Shown here: in pieces, positions 10,176-22,573 of the stretch
Layout: the number at the start of each line of letters is the position of its first letter
How positions within the stretch are numbered: the first letter of the stretch is position 1
Assembly (NCBI GenBank): GCA_025769875.1
Contig: JAGFNK010000068.1
Coordinates: forward strand, 94,321-158,320
DNA: 64,000 nucleotides
DNA from: Russula earlei
Taxonomy: Eukaryota; Basidiomycota; Agaricomycetes; Russulales; Russulaceae
Direction of reading: 5' to 3'
The notes under the pieces: generated by a model
Seen by the model: the letters and a program-made list of their open reading frames with translations, nothing else
Told to the model about the DNA's origin: nothing
The model's database searches: none
Made by a program: the position numbers and the translations under genes

Positions 10176-12682
10176 CTAGGAGGACGACAGCGACGGTAAT
10201 CGTCTCGTAGAAGCGAAGACCGGGTGCACACTCGGCTCGGAAGCTGAGACGTGCCCAACGGATGGTGAATCAACATGTTCACCATCAATTGACACCGGGA
10301 ACCGCATTCCGAGTCTTGATAATCTTTGAAAAAATACGGTCCTTCGTGAGTTTTCCAATGCAGAAAAACCAAAAAAAAAAAAAAGCATGATACAGAACGC
10401 CCGGGCGCCGGGCGCCGGGAACCGAAGAGGAGGGTAAGGGGGCGGGGGATTGAAAATAGGACTCGACGAAGGACCCACCTCGTGATTGCGCGGCTTGAGG
10501 AACGGGTAATGCTCCCGGTGCTGGCCCCACACATCGATCACATCCGGGAGCAGCTCCGGTTCTGCGCGGAGACCCTCCGTCTCGAGACGGCGCAAGAACC
10601 GCAGCGCGATATCGGTGCGCACATTCCTGGCCCCGTCGGCTCCGTCGCCGCCCTCCTCGGTGTATCCGACCCGTTCACGGAGCCACTTGGCGACCTGCCG
10701 CGCTGGCACGATCGAGCGGCGGTCTAGGAGAGAGCGCAGCACGCCGGTGTGGGCGATGAGTAGCAGTTGGCGGTACCGCTGCTCCCGCATTTTGGCCGCC
10801 TCCGCTGCGCCTGCGCCTCCCTGGTCTTCCCGCTCTTCCCGCTCTTCCCGTTCTCCGACGGCGTCGAGCATGCGCAGCGCCAGAGCCGGCTCGCCGTACC
10901 GGGCCTGTAGCGCCGCGGCCACGCTGAGGATTTGAGGGCTCGTGGTTATGCCGCGGTCTTCCATGTCGTCGAGGACCCGTAGACCTCTTAATGCGCCGCG
11001 GTTGTGCGTAAACACAATGAGGAACGGTAGGAAATGTGCGGCGTCGTATTGTTCTTCCAGAGCGCGTCCCGTCACAGGCGTGAGACTTTCGCCGTCGCTG
11101 GCACCACCGTCTGGGGACGGGGTTTGGTGCTCGCTGCCAGCGTTGAGTTCCGGGGGCTGCGCGCTTAGCCGGAGGAGCAGGTCGTAGAGGGTGAGAAGCT
11201 CGTCTTCGGACTCGCAGAGGTGAACAAGCGCTGACCAAACGAGGGCCGTATGGTACGATGTTGGCCATAATCCTGACGGAAGATTGAACGTTGTTTTCGT
11301 GATGTGGGCCGGGATCAAATCATGGATTTGCATTTGTGCAGGGTAGTGATCGCGGGCCCACAGCCGTCGTTTGATAAATTCCCGAGGGACACCAACGACG
11401 TGGAAAAATTTCTCAAAGACCCAGAGAACATGAGTGAATTGACCACGCCGATGGTGATGCAATAATTCGGCAAGAAGGACAGATGATACGGCGGGGAGCG
11501 AGTGTCGATAAGCACTGGCCCGAAGCTGGACGACCATTTTGTCTCCACGAAGGTCGGTCTTGTAGAGGTCAAAGTAGGGTACAATGTCTGCCGCGTAAAC
11601 TGGTAATCCTAACAGCGAACAGCGCTTGAGAAGGGCGATGGCTCGCGCGTGGTTCACGGCCCTACTTTGACCTGGGGAGATCGGCGGAATGGGTTCGTGG
11701 CTGGAAGCCTCCTAACTGTAAGTCGACTCTTCGCGACGTCGAGAGACTGGCAGCCGGGGAGTGCTCGAACCTCCTCAGCGTACTCTTTTAGGTTATCGGC
11801 ATTAAGCTTTCCCAAAAGGTATTGATAGGTATACCGCGTAAGATGACACCCATCCTCGTGCGCTCTCCTGGCCATTTGGAGAGCCATTTCCGATCGGCCA
11901 GCGGTGCAATGGACCCTTACAGCGATACTCCACAGACGCTTAGTGGTATCAGTTCGTCGAGTATCATATGTAAGGCCGAGCACGTTGTGCTTGTAGTCAT
12001 CGTCGGCGGCTATCAACTCGTTCAAAACTCGCAAGCTGACGTCCGGGTGGGCATAGCGCGTCAAATAGGCGACGACAGCGGAACCAACCTTTCGGATGTA
12101 CCCTTTGGAAGAAAGGATGATGCCAAACTGAGCAACGCTCTCGAGGTCCAAGCGATTCGAGCTAAATAACAGGGATGATGTGAGCCCCGTGAAACTGATT
12201 TCTTTGGGGTTCTTATCCATGGTGGGAACAAGAGAGAGCCAGTTTGCGAACGATTCGGTACGGTTTGGCGGCCAAGGGCGTCGACGTAAGACGTGCTGAG
12301 CGGCGCCAAAGTAAAGTTTGCTCGGGCGTATGCGTACATTCGTTGCGACTAGCTCCTGCCGTACCTCTTCTGCCTCTGCAAACATTCCACGTCGTAAAAG
12401 TCGCTCGAGCAGAGCGCTCGCATAATGACCATATGGGGCCCGGGAGGACGACGCCATTCCGATAGGGCTGTCGGGTAGGAGCACCCTATCATATTCATTG
12501 GACCGATGTTCGAAAATGGAAGGGTCTGGGATGTGGTCAAGATAAGGAATGTCGCCGAGTGCCGTCGTCGCAGAGGATTCTTCACTGTCCATGGCCAGGG
12601 ATGAGTTGAAAGTCCTTAGGGTTGTGATGGGCGACGGCCATGATAGAGATTTGAGATGAGATTGGAGGCGAAAGAGAGTCAT
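10176..12682 (-). CDS. PPR-like helical-repeat protein, probably mitochondrial
   Basis: Two long frames, 12682-11728 and 11671 downwards, join across a probable 56 bp intron (11727-11672, donor gtcgac, acceptor ccccag). Other donors would also fit, so the junction is tentative. The product is rich in paired helices of the pentatricopeptide type, for example YASALLERLLRRGMFAEAEE, SYHTALVWSALVHLCE and GALRGLRVLDDMEDRGITTS. The N-terminus MTLFRLQSHLKSLSWP...TLRTFNS is basic, hydroxylated and poor in acid, like a mitochondrial targeting peptide. Function in organellar RNA handling follows only from the fold. The reading after about 10480 (ending in a poly-Phe stretch) looks like intron or UTR read-through, so the true C-terminus is unresolved. 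Divergent from the RSC8 gene with 118 bp between start codons. Confidence 0.6.
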
Positions 12683-12800
12683 CGGTCATGAACGTCTGTC
12701 TGGTCGAAGAGGGAGGGGAATGGCACGTGGTGGGCGTGGGAACATTAGGAGTGGTTGAGTGGCGGCCAAGTCGACTTTCACTTTTCAGCGGGCAAGTGTC
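12683..12800. promoter_or_regulatory. Divergent promoter, 118 bp
   Basis: Start codons of the PPR-like gene (-) and the RSC8-like gene (+) flank this short stretch. It must hold control elements for both; no TATA box visible. Confidence 0.55.
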
Positions 12801-14989
12801 ATGGACTCACCCAAACGCACCGCGTCACCCTCACCCTCCACTTCAGATACGAAGCGTATCAAACTCAACGTTCCACCACAAAATCAAGGAGCAGTACCCG
12901 TCGATCCAGACAATGCCCCCGGAAAGCGCTCTGAGCTAGATCCCATCCAAGGAGGCGATCTCGGCAACATTTCCAACGACCCGCCAACAGCACCCGGTCC
13001 AGAAACTGGTGGAAAAGTCAAAGTAATAAAGGGTGAAGGCGAGGGCGAGGAAGAAACAGCGGATGTGGAGATGGCAGAAGGAGGCGAAGAGGAGGCAGAG
13101 TCAGGCGAAGAGAACGACGACGAAGACCCGGCACAACTCGAAGCCAATCGACAGCGCGTCGAAGACCAGGCTCGCAAGTACCTCGCCGCGCAGACGCACG
13201 AAGTCATCATACCATCTTACTCGGCTTGGTTCGACATGTCCAAGATCCATCCTGTCGAGCGGCGCGCGCTCCCAGAGTTCTTCAACTCGCGAAATAGATC
13301 GAAAACTCCGTCCATCTACAAGGATTACCGCGACTTTATGATCAACACCTACCGTCTGAGGCCCACCGAGTACCTCACAGTCACGGCTTGCAGGCGGAAT
13401 CTCGCAGGCGACGTATGCGCTATCATGCGTGTGCACGCCTTTCTGGAGCAGTGGGGCCTGATCAACTACCAGGTACATACGAACTATTGTTGCCCTCCCC
13501 GACTGTCTGCTCTAATGCGATTTTCCCACAGATTGACCCTGAAGCACGTCCCGCCGCTCTCGCTCCTCCATTTACCGGCCACTTCCGCGTCATCCTCGAC
13601 ACTCCCCGTGGCCTCCAATCTCTCCATCCTGGCACTCGTCCATCCCAACACCCCAATGCGGCCGTCAATGGCGTCAAACCCCAAACGTCTATCACACCCG
13701 CCTCCCTCGAGCTTCGTTCCAACATCTATCAGACAACGTCAAAAGCATCACGCTCCATCACCGAGACCGAGGCCACCACATTAGCAAATGGCGCATCTTC
13801 AGGTGTCGTGAACGGCACTGCAGGACGGAGTATCGCAACAGTGACCTATAAGTGCGACACTTGCGGCTCTGACTGCACAGCCGTGCGATACCACTCGCTC
13901 AAAGTGAAAGATTTTGAACTCTGCCAACCGTGTTACCTGGATGGTCGTTTCCCATCGACTATGTTCAGCGGAGACTTTGTTAAATTGTCAAATATCGGCA
14001 GCAGTGGAAATTCGCATGGCTCGGGAAATGGGGATGCGTGGACGGATCAGGAAATCCTGCATCTGCTCGAGGCAGTGGAAATGTTCGATGACGACTGGTT
14101 CGCAATCGAGGCACACGTCGGGACACGCTCCGCGCAACAATGCATCCGGAAGTTCCTTGAGCTACCAATCGAGGACCCATACCTTTCAAGCGAGGGCGAA
14201 ATGGGTGCGTTACGATACGCGCGGGTACCGTTCGAACAGGCGGACAATCCTGTGATGAGTGTAGTCGCATTCCTTGCTGGTGTCGTTGCTCCTGGAGTTG
14301 CAGCAGAGGCGGCGAAGACGGCTTTACACGACCTCACTGCAGACAAGGAAGATGCCAAGGCCACAACGGAGGGTGGAGAGCACACTGCGTCGGATGGGAA
14401 CGGCGATGCATCGAAGGAAAGCATGGAGGAAGATAATGCCGACCGATCATCTTCTCATGTCGACGCTCTTTCAAGCACCGCTGCACTTGCCGCCGATGAC
14501 ATGTCTGTCGATGGTCCAGCCCCGAAACCTGTTCCGGGTGTCCCACACTCAAAAGTCGTGCGAGCCGCAAAGCTGGCGTTGAGCTCGTCAGCCAAGGCGG
14601 CTTCGGCTCTTGCGGATGCAGAAGAGACGCAAATTCGTTCGACACTCGCAGCAGTGATCAAGCTGACGCTGACAAAACTCGAGCTGAAGATGTCACAATT
14701 CGAGGAGTTGGAGGACCTGCTAGAGGAAGAGCGGCGAACGCTCGAGGCTGCGAGGGTCTCATTAGTCAACGAGCGTATCGGCTTGAAGCGTGCTCTCGAC
14801 AGTGTGCGTGCTGAACTCGCAAAACACTCGATTGGCGCGAGCAGCGTGGGGGCCGTGGCCACGGCCGTTGCGCAGACCGGGCTTGGAACGACCGGCCAGG
14901 GCTTGCGTGCGGCGGAGGTGCAAGGTAATGCCACCGCGGAAAGCGAAGCAGGTCCGCTGAGTGGTGGAAATATTGCAGCGCTATCTTGA
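12801..14989 (+). CDS. RSC8: RSC8/SWI3 (SMARCC) chromatin-remodelling subunit
   Basis: Scaffold subunit of SWI/SNF-RSC remodelling complexes in the nucleus. Exons 12801-13472 and 13532-14989 (intron 59 bp, gtacat...cacag) give 709 aa. The N-terminus is acidic and low-complexity. A SWIRM domain from about residue 132 reads [21 protein letters not shown] and continues to [18 protein letters not shown]-like zinc finger near residue 328 has YKCDTCG...C and a LCQPC pair. A SANT domain near 392 reads [17 protein letters not shown] and [15 protein letters not shown] coiled coil lies near 607 ([18 protein letters not shown]). This order is that of Rsc8/Swi3/SMARCC. A GTG-initiated extension upstream is ignored, because the ATG at 12801 follows a non-coding-looking stretch. 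The gene is intact. Confidence 0.93.
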
Positions 14990-17872
14990 CGGCTTGCGGG
15001 CCTTGTATGATGCCAGGACTCCTCCCCGTCCCCGTTGACACGAATTCTCCCTCCCGTCCTTCTCTCTCTGCTCTTTTGTTAAGTATTGTCCGCCGTATAG
15101 CCTTAGGATCTCGTATACTACTATCGTCCCCATTTTTTTTGCTTGTATATCTCTCCATCAGTCGGAGAGACGAGTTGAAGACTTAGCGCTCGCTCAAAGC
15201 CAACGACTCATGCGATGCCCATCCATAATCCGAAGATTAAAGATGGTGCGTTTGATCAGCTGAGGAGTGGCACGACCGATCCCCTTCCCCTGCCAGCGTG
15301 CCATTCTGTCTCGTACTATTTGCAGTCTTCGGTCAGGAAGATCCCGTTCCCTGTATTAGAATCTGTCGGCCGCCACGCAAGACCGACGATATAAAAAATA
15401 AACGGATATGGGGGCGGGCGGAACACGATCTCGTCTCATCGATCGGATCGCACTACCCCTAGCATCACCGTATTCGTACCGAATCAGGCTCAACCGCGGG
15501 CATTCCGCATGTGCTCGCACCTCTCCATGACACTCTCCGATGGACCGCGATGGTGCCTTCGGTTCGGACTGTTCTGAGCCATGCGTACCACACGGTACTC
15601 ACACATTAGGGCTGATCCTGGGCTGCAGGACGATCTAATAGTGCCAGTGCGGGCCTTCAATTCCAACCAAGAGGTTACTCTCAAATGTCGGAGCGCCAAC
15701 CACATCGGTACCGAGATCGAAATCTCTGTCCTCGTCCATCATCTCTCCTCCGTCTTTTTTTGCCCGTGACCCCTGAAGACTGTTTTATCTCACATCTCCT
15801 CGTTCTACCTTCCCTCGCTCACAAAAATAGTTGGTGTTTTCACACGATTGTGGGACGCTGACTGCTTTCCATCCTCGCCCGTCGTTTAACGGACCCAGAC
15901 CATCATTGATATCTACGACGCTCGTGTGTCAGTTCTTGCTTTCCTTGCAAAACAATGATCAACCCTCACGGTTCACCGTCCTGTGTTCTCCAAAGTCTCT
16001 CTGCAACCTCGTTCTCATTCCATCGATATCGACATTCAAGTGGCTACTAATAGCGGAGAATCGTCCGTGCTACAGGACTTCACTTCACAACTCGTAATCT
16101 GGCCAATGCTCCTGTCTCGTCCACCACTGCTTCGACCGCTCGCCTCGCATCTATTCTTGGCCCGGTCTCATCTCACCTTGTCGTCTCGTCCCTTGCCTCG
16201 GCCACGAGCCCCGTTCCTGTTGACCTCGCCTCCCGGTCTTCCATTTCCAATCTCCGTCTCACCTCCGTTCCGTTCCGGGGATTCCCCCTCGTCGCTACTT
16301 CCACTAGGTTACCTCCGCCGTCTCGCTAAATATTTTACTTTTTTTTTTTTCCTTCTCTGTTGGCCTATGCCTTCTCTTGGGCTACCAACAGGTTTGTGAA
16401 AATTTGGGCTTGTGCTGCGAGTCAATTCTCCGTTCGCCCCGCTCGTTGTCGAGCACCTTCTCGCGGTTCAAATGGTCGCGGTAAAGGACACGACACAGGC
16501 ACTGTGATTCAAGACTTGCACCTGAGCCGACCTCGTGGTCACTGGATGGCATGCCGTCGCAATGGCGAGTTCAGTGTGCATGTGTATCGCCTCATGATGA
16601 ATTCCCTGCCGATTCGCAGACCAGTTCTCTATGAAGTCTCATGCGGAACTGGAGACGTCCCCACGCGTTGAAGCAATCTGTCCTTCAGGGACTGAGCAAG
16701 GAACGCTTTTAGATCGCGTGTGTCCAAAGGCATCACTTTACACGATCGTGCCCTAGATGTCGCTGCTGTCATTCCAGCTTGCACGGTCCGAGGGGCGCGA
16801 GACGTCAAGGGTGACATATCATCTGCACTCAGATTCAGCGAATGTGCAGTCATTGCATAGGACGCCTCACGATCCTCGTGTCAACGTATACACATTGGAT
16901 TTAAGCAAGATTCTCCACAAGGTTCAATTTTGCATCTGTCATCGTTATGAGCCAGCCGTCTTCTCAGTCGTTTCCGCGTACCGCTGGTATTCCAGAAAGG
17001 GCGATTATTGCAGTATCCCTCCTTGTTTATTTTCCCCGAGGAATGAAAGCACGCCACCCAGCGGCGCCCGGACACGTTCCGCGCTTGGTCGAAACGTGTC
17101 AAGGGTCTCAAGAACCTTCTAGCGAATAGGACGGTCCCGTGTTGCATGAGCTGCGAGCTTTACTGATATCCCGCTAGGTAACCGCTGCCGCAATCGCTGA
17201 CGTTCACAAGATCACAATCTATAATTTTGGTCGAAGCGTATTCCATGATAAGCCTGCCGCACGGTTGTTGCGAGTGGGCCCGTGAGGACAACCGAGCTAC
17301 GGACTTGGGTCCTCTCGTAATAGTAGCAGGCCCAGAATCACCTTGTATCGGAAGAGTCGATCGCAAATTTCCAGTGGATGATACCATCATCTAAGTACGG
17401 TAACCCTGAGCGACCTGACCATCGCTTCCACGTATTTCAGGGAAATTTTCGATTGTTACCGGGCCTACAGTTCGGCCGCCTGCATCGTGGCGGGCGGCCA
17501 CGTTGGGCTTATCTAAGTTGCGCGCGTTGCGTTGTATAAAGGTACCGGGTGGTGTTTAAAGGTACCGGAGACTGGAATTTATCCGCCGGATGGGTTCCCG
17601 AATTATTTTTGTATGCCAACGAGTGTGCACTCCTCGTTGCCTCGGATGATGTCTCGCCGTAGTGCATCACCGCATAGGACGTGGTCTGCTTATCAGTGAG
17701 CGCGAGCGGTCCGGGAAAGCCGAGTTTGATGAATTTGACGAGTGAGCGAACATCCTCACGCGGGAACTTTCCAGCAACACCTTTGCGCAAGCAATCGGGC
17801 CCCGTCGGCGTTGTCCAGGTGAGCGAGAATGGCATACAAATACTCGCTCCGTGGTCCCCCCCTCCATGTTCG
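14990..17872. other. Region without a supported gene
   Basis: About 2.9 kb between RSC8 and the P450 start. Several short frames occur on both strands, but none shows a recognisable domain or a set of consistent splice sites. A T run is at 16341-16351. The minus-strand ORF at 17509-17883 and the short minus ORF at 17160-17390, which contains GDSG, are the only pieces with protein-like composition; they are too weak to call. A decayed gene is possible. Confidence 0.4.
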
Positions 17873-17883
17873 ATGATGCCCAC
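17509..17883 (-). CDS. Unclassified ORF, 124 aa, doubtful
   Basis: Open frame that begins within the first codons of the P450 on the opposite strand. Its composition is balanced (DCLRKGVAGKFPRED, then LVKFIKLGFPGPLALTDKQ) and less skewed than neighbouring shadow frames. I do not recognise a family. Overlap with the start codon of a well-supported gene argues against it unless it is a fragment of a decayed neighbour. Confidence 0.18.
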   Translation of the reverse strand: MGIIEHGGGDHGASICMPFSLTWTTPTGPDCLRKGVAGKFPREDVRSLVKFIKLGFPGPLALTDKQTTSYAVMHYGETSSEATRSAHSLAYKNNSGTHPADKFQSPVPLNTTRYLYTTQRAQLR

Positions 17884-20425
17884 CGTTCTGCCCGCCCTTC
17901 TTTCCCTCTTTGGCCTATTTCTCGGTCAGTTCCTCTTGGAACTTCGAAGGGTTGCTCGCCATGTCGGGTGAGTGTGCTTTCGACCTCAAAACGAGCAGTC
18001 TATCGACTGTGGTGTCGCCTTGGCAGTAACCTGTCCGGCCCATCTGCCCTTTTTAGCCCGGTCTCTACTCCAGGACGGATCTTTGCACGGCTACTTCGGC
18101 CGATCCCTTATATAAACATGGGAACTTCATGGACACTCGGAAGGAAATACCAAGGTACGAGGGCATAACAGCAATGCAAGGAAAAGAACGCCATCCGAGT
18201 GACATCCTCACGCAGTGTTTGAAGCGGCTGGTCAGGATGCCTTTGCCTTCGTAAATTCCCTGTGCCACTTTGTGAAGGGAATGCGACATTGATCGGTGGA
18301 ATTGCAGATTACTGCACTTCCTCGTCCGCGTTGTATCGTCTTCCTTGCCGACCCTGCGGCTATCAAAGTATGTCTACACGACCTCGAATGGAGCTAGATG
18401 CCATAATCCTTGGTTCGTAGGAGGTAGCACTCTCTCGTGGGAAATTTCCCAAGCCCGTGGATCGATACGTAGCGTTGTCAATCTTCGGATCAAACATCGT
18501 GGCTTCGGAAGGAGAAGAATGGAAGAAGTACCGAAAGATCTCCGCTCCAGCATTCTCAGAGGTATGCCCGCCCTGACCGAGGCCGAGCTCGTCGCCTAAA
18601 TCTGAATCCCCACTCTCAGAGGAATAACAAATTGGTATGGAGCGAGACCATCCGGATCATGATGGATCTGTTCGACAACGTCTGGGGCGACAGCTCTGAG
18701 ATTGTTGTAGAGCACTGTGTGGATGTGACTCTTCCAGTACGCTACTCACGACTTGAACTTTACCCTGATCCTACCATCCCCCCCCCCCCAGATTGCACTT
18801 TTCGTCATCGGTGTCGCAGGTAGTCTACGTCTCGTTGTATCAGTCACAGTCTCATTGTCAGCGGATCCTAGGGTTTGGCCGTCGGCTCACATGGTCTACC
18901 GATCTCGTTGTTCCTCCTGGCCACCGAATGACCTTCAAGGACGCTCTTCACACTTTGTCTACTCAAATATTCTGGGTCCTTCCTCCTGGTTGGGCAAAGA
19001 ACTTGATGGCGCGCACGAGGAAGGCCCACCTGGCATTCAATGAGATAAAGGTTTGTTATCACAAATTGTCCCAACTGTGCATGTACCATCCATCCCTGCC
19101 TCACGCTACGCTCCGAGCAGCAATACATGCTGGACATGGTTCACGATCGCAGGAATGTGGATAATTCAGAGCAACACTATGATCTGTTCAGTGGCCTTCT
19201 GGATGCGGAACAACACGAAGTGGACGGCAGGGGAACGTTAAGTGAGGAAGAACTTCTTGGTGAGTACTCACTCTCGCATTCTTAGAAGGCGTTTAAGCCT
19301 CCATCGCAGGAAACATGTTTATTTTTCTTCTTGCCGGACACGAGGCGAGGCCGTCTCGTTCATCCCGCTGGGTGGACTAAATGACCTTGACATAGACCAC
19401 AGCGCATACGCTATGCTTTACATTTGCCTTGTTAGCGCTGTATCCGGACGAGCAAGAGCGTTTGTATGAACACATCCATGGTGTGATATCCAACCTGAAT
19501 GGGATGCCTGTACGTTCCTCAAAGTTAACTTAAGATTTCTAGTTCACTTCCTTGTAGAGCTACGAAGATATGAGTCGCTTCACGCACGCAATGGCGTAGG
19601 TCTATGAGGCTGTCCACGAGAACGAGTCTTATTCATGAGTAGCGTTTTCTATGAGACTCTCCGGCTGTTGTGAGTGCATTCGGTTCAATTGTATTGCGAC
19701 TTCGGCTTTATGGTCCGCCCACAGCCCCGCAGTACGTTATTGGAATACGTGATGAAACGAGGTTTGACTATTCTCGATTGACCATTAGGTACCGACCATC
19801 CCAAAGAGAGCCGCGGAAGATACCACCTTGACGGTGAGCAACGCGGAGGGGGGGAAAGACAACATTCCCTGTCCCGTCAGGGACACAAATCAATATTCAT
19901 GTGGCTGGCCTGCACTACAATCGTACGATGAGTGGCGTTGTGTGATACCGGGGACAGGTTCTCATGTGGAATCTCGTAGCGCGGTACTGGAAGGACCCTC
20001 ACAAGTTCGTGCCAGACAGATTTCTTGGCGACTGGCCGAGGGACGCTTTTATTCCGTTCGGTCTAGGTATCTATCGTCTCGCATCTCTCTAAATCATGAT
20101 TCAGGATCTTTTTGCAGGTCCCAGGGCTTGTATAGGGAGACGGTGCGAGGTCTGGGTGGAATTTAGAACAGGGTTCTCATATCGTGTTTCCAGGTTCTTT
20201 GAAACCGAAGGCATTGCCGTGATGGTCATGCTCGTGTCAAAATATAAGATCGAGATCAAAGAGGAACCTGAATTCGCGAGCGAGACATCCGAAGAGCGCT
20301 ATGCGCGTATAACGGCGTTCAAGCAGGGCTTGACTACAACGCAAGTTGTTTCCAACTTCCCGCAGCCATTTCACCAATACCTTTCCAGTCCTCTTCGCGT
20401 TCCATTGGTTTTTAAGAGGAGATGA
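17873..20425 (+). CDS. Cytochrome P450 monooxygenase, 19 exons (one extra base)
   Basis: Heme-thiolate monooxygenase, membrane-anchored, probably at the ER. Exons: 17873-17967, 18027-18154, 18216-18250, 18308-18367, 18421-18561, 18620-18736, 18792-18819, 18872-19050, 19121-19259, 19310-19344, 19396-19509, 19558-19595, 19640-19669, 19725-19731, 19789-19922, 19980-20066, 20118-20142, 20194-20340, 20389-20425 (about 524 aa). Phases agree at every junction. The N-terminal anchor is LPALLSLFGLFLGQFLLEL. The helix C WKKYRKISAPAF, the I-helix AGHETT, the ExxR motif YETLRL, PDRF and the heme loop FGLGPRACIG are all present. Introns at 19345 and 20341 have GC donors; exon 14 is only 7 nt. Exon 15 has one base too many: the G7 run at 19849-19855 shifts GKTTFPVPSGTQ out of frame. 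Substrate unknown. Confidence 0.85.
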
Positions 20426-21408
20426 GCGTTTGGTTCTACATCTTGTATGAATAACTCTCCCTTCAACCCTCTCGGTTCGTACTGATGCAATCATTTATCC
20501 CCTCTTGAAGACCAGCTCCTTTTTATCATCATCATCGATGGCGAAGCTTGTCGATGACTAAGGGGTTTTCCTAATCTCGATCCCATGGTCCTGACCGTAC
20601 GATATCACGGCCACGGCCATGTAATCAACACAATCATTTTACTAGCATTCATATAATAAACTCACAATTCACTGCTGACCAAATGGTCACCCGGACGATC
20701 TCGGATGAAGTCATCAAAGTGTAAATATTTTACACCGAAAAGAGAATTAGTTCCAAGTTTTCTTTAGAGAATGAGGTTCTTATGTCGATTTTTTGCAGTG
20801 AGATTTTGGGTCCACCACCATAGGAAAAGTGCCATCTAACAATGCAGCCATTGCGGATTGTTTGGGTTGTTGTATGATTTTGTTTGTGTATGTGGACTTT
20901 GTTTTGCCAGAGCACAGGTTTGGCCCCCAACTGCCATCTGCCATCTATTGTTGTGGCCGTCGCTATCTTCTTGGATTTTGTTTGGCTTTGCCTCCACCCC
21001 TGCCTCTCTCACAAATACCAGGCAAAAAGATGTGTACCTCACACTTAACACTCTGATGGCATGCAATATGTGTTTGTCCTACATGCACAGTCTTTGTGCC
21101 CTGAATAGTGTGTTCTTTGTTTTCCTTTCCTTTTCATGGCTTTCTCTCTTCCAGCATGGCAGCAACAGATGGTGCTGCAAATGGCACCCAAAATGTCTCT
21201 GAGATGAGCCTACTCAGCACTTGGAATATTTTACTTCTTTTATTGTCCACTGAGTTGACTATAAGCAGACTTGACTTATCCCTTCCTGCCTGTTGTGTCA
21301 GCAAAATGGTTTTCACCATTCAGCAAATAAGGAGCCTGAATGGGCATGTTGTCCATTTTCGTTGCTCGAATGTAGTAAATGGAGAATACCAGGCGATGCA
21401 GAGAAGCG

Positions 21409-21466
21409 GGACATGCTCAAGCTGCGATGCCTGAAGCTTGAAGCCTGGAGGCATCGCAGCATGTCC
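21409..21466. repeat. Imperfect hairpin, conserved in both duplicated flanks
   Basis: Left arm GGACAT...GCTGCGATGCCT and right arm AGGCATCGCAGCATGTCC can pair over 18 bp with a 6-nt bulge and a loop of about 16 nt. The copy at about 35961-36012 keeps most of the stem. Confidence 0.7.
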
Positions 21467-22520
21467 GACACCGTGACCAACCTCACTCACCATTCAACGT
21501 GGCCCGGATGGAGAGGACCTATCTGAGGTACATTTGAAGCCGGTGCCGATAGCTGTCAGGTGGGGAACCTGCTAACGATCGGCGGTGCAGAATGGCCTCG
21601 ATCTTTTTCATCAACACATTCTAGGGGTCATACAAAGTGTCAATCACTAGTGCCTGAGCCTGAGGACGACAGAACCAAGGACGACAGAACCAAAGGTCCT
21701 GAATGGAACTTGTCAATACCCTGCGCCACGTCACCAGCTTGGTCGATCAGAAGAAACGAGGGGAAGTGAGGACATACAAGGACTCAGGAACATTAGAATA
21801 GGATATTTTCGCACTGACTTTCTTGTATACTAGAGATGCATAAACAACTACGATACTATCTGCATCCGAGAATACTAGTACCATGTCTTTCTCCTCTCGA
21901 CGTACGCCTGCTATCGCTCGCGTCCGCCTCTATTACATGCATGTACGGCACATTTGGGGTTCCTGGCGGTGCGTTGAGCTAATCATGATACTAATATGAT
22001 AGTATGACAGCACTCCGTCCATGGAGCGGAATTGAAGCGGAATCATGTCGTTGCCTGGGCCACATGTCTGACAACCTGGTCAATTTGCAACCCTCACGTC
22101 CGTCACGTGAAGGTGGCAGGCCTTCTTCGCAGAAGCAGCGTCACCTCGTATTCACTACCTTCCGATCTTCGACAATACTAAAAACCCATGTGGGCAAAGA
22201 AAACGGACCGCCTGGCTCAGCAGACCCTATTCAGACACCCTCGTTGGATGAATGACGAGAACCAGGAGTGAGTGAAGAAATGGCAGCGCAATCGTCGGAA
22301 ACCGACCGGCGTACGTGCCAACAAACACCCCCTGGAAATGCTGTCCTGGGGCCCATTTACGACGCCACCCATCTCGATTCACAGGAGCGTGAAGACGTCC
22401 GGATTCCGCGTTTGAGACTCCGCAAAATGTCGCGATTGTTCTCTCATGCATGCAGGACTGTACCATTCGCGAATTCGAGGAGAGCTCCCGATCAGGGAAC
22501 ACCAATTCCCATGGTGCCCT

Positions 22521-22527
22521 TATAAAT
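22521..22527 (+). promoter_or_regulatory. TATA box, inhibitor copy 1
   Basis: TATAAAT 53 bp before the ATG, within a flank conserved between copies. Confidence 0.7.
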
Positions 22528-22573
22528 TGTTGACCTTCGATAGCCCACTTGTTCACTTGTTCATTCAAACACC

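Larger units (their letters stand above)
20426..22573. other. Intergenic region: P450 3' flank, CpG-poor stretch, start of duplicated segment
   Basis: Three parts. 20426-20710 is the P450 3' flank. 20711-21320 is AT-richer and CpG-poor, carries a 17 bp perfect palindrome (gtgtaaatattttacac, about 20719-20735), and may be old transposon sequence. From about 21325 the DNA matches 35850 onward and forms the 5' part of the duplicated unit that carries the inhibitor gene. No protein-coding gene is supported. Confidence 0.5.
21360..22573 (+). repeat. Segmental duplication, copy A (5' flank of inhibitor copy 1)
   Basis: Closely matches 35905-37090 by eye. Shared markers are the hairpin block near 21409-21466, the CTCGATCTT...CATCAACACATTCT block and the CTCGATTCACAGGAGCGTGA block near 22375. 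The match continues into the gene and its 3' flank to about 23590. Confidence 0.8.

Noticed and set aside
18345..20425. P450 as a degenerate pseudogene
   Set aside because: Short scattered frames first looked decayed, but all exons join with correct phases apart from one base in a G7 run.
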